In this document: in pieces, positions 21,893-22,034 of the stretch | How the letters are laid out: each line of letters starts with the position of its first letter | How positions within the stretch are numbered: the stretch's first letter is position 1 | NCBI GenBank assembly: GCA_031389045.1 | Contig: JANMSE010000001.1 | Location: 1 to 22,034 of the forward strand | Source: JABFSC01 sp031389045 | GTDB lineage: Bacteria > Desulfobacterota > Binatia > Bin18 | Direction of reading: 5' to 3' | Length of the DNA stretch: 22,034 nt | Translations under genes and position numbers: made by a program | The notes under the pieces: model-generated | What the model saw: only the letters and a program-made list of their open reading frames with translations | What the model was told of the DNA's origin: nothing | The model's database searches: none

Positions 21893-22034
21893 TACTAGTG
21901 CTTTGTCAAACTTGAATTTTAGGGTAAAGGGACTTGAGCTTAATGCGTGCGTCGTCGATCTTAAATTGCCAATCCACCGCCCGCTGCCTCTCATTGCTGG
22001 CGGTGGACCACGCGGCGGTTTCCTCGGCCAGTTG
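21893..22034 (-). mobile_element. IS630-family insertion sequence, one end
   Basis: The transposase 3' end is followed by TTGACAAAGCACTAGTAGC (minus strand). The CTAG next to the transposase stop fits the TA/CTAG target preference of IS630-type elements, so the IS end lies near 21893-21900. The exact boundary cannot be set without the other end. Confidence 0.55.
21906..22034 (-). CDS. IS630-family transposase, C-terminal fragment cut by window edge
   Basis: 42 codons to a TGA. ERQRAVDWQFKIDDARIKLK followed by SLYPKI is the characteristic C-terminus of IS630-family DDE transposases ('..DWrFtt.DARiKL..LYP'). The catalytic part lies beyond the right edge, so whether it is intact cannot be told. 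Confidence 0.8.
   Translation of the reverse strand, partial: QLAEETAAWSTASNERQRAVDWQFKIDDARIKLKSLYPKIQV

Overview
The window (about 22 kb, moderately high GC) looks like a chromosomal piece of an uncultured Gram-negative, probably soil or sediment, bacterium of the broad deltaproteobacterial type (Binatota-, Rokubacteria- or Tectomicrobia-like). This is an inference from gene content: MaoC half-proteins, a Cys-less thiolase-like protein with a DUF35 partner, a NorD/CbbO-like vWA protein, a Lcl-like collagen/DUF1566 protein, and many dispersed palindromic repeats. No rRNA, tRNA or CRISPR array was seen.

Layout. (1) 1-4762 is a surface-glycan region: a sulfotransferase cut by the left edge, a divergent GT-A glycosyltransferase, a two-gene ribbon-helix-helix plus small membrane-protein unit, then on the minus strand a CDP-glycerol-glycerophosphotransferase-like gene followed after 18 bp by a second sulfotransferase. 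Two unrelated-looking sulfotransferases beside two glycosyl/phosphoglycosyl transferases suggest a sulfated surface polymer. (2) 4974-11831 is a long plus-strand gene train: acetolactate synthase large subunit, a cold-shock-domain-like protein, two MaoC half-proteins, an SbcD/Mre11-like metallophosphoesterase, a ferritin-like protein, a cupin, a thiolase-like protein without catalytic cysteines and a DUF35 zinc-ribbon/OB protein. The MaoC pair with thiolase-like and DUF35 resembles the hydratase/retro-aldolase module of steroid side-chain degradation. (3) 11925-13901, minus strand, runs DUF433 antitoxin, DUF5615-like toxin, secreted rhodanese, and a TrpF-like protein without the catalytic Cys. 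(4) 14051-16711 is an 886-residue NorD/CbbO-like vWA protein. (5) 16795-18551, minus strand, holds an SDR and an aldo/keto reductase, then a 146-bp MITE-like inverted repeat and rsmA. (6) 19626-22034 is a scarred accessory segment: a truncated small-protein remnant, a MazF/PemK-type toxin-antitoxin pair flanked by 34-bp direct repeats, a REP-like element, a collagen-like/DUF1566 gene that lost its 5' end, and the 3' end of an IS630-family transposase that apparently caused the loss.

The points most worth attention are the putative hydratase/aldolase module, the toxin-antitoxin cassette between exact direct repeats, the IS630 junction in which transposase and collagen-like gene share one reading frame across a single TGA, the Cys-less TrpF-like protein, the orphan vWA protein, and the RHH/membrane-protein unit with a possible operator over its promoter. 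All family assignments come from reading motifs by eye; no database search was run.
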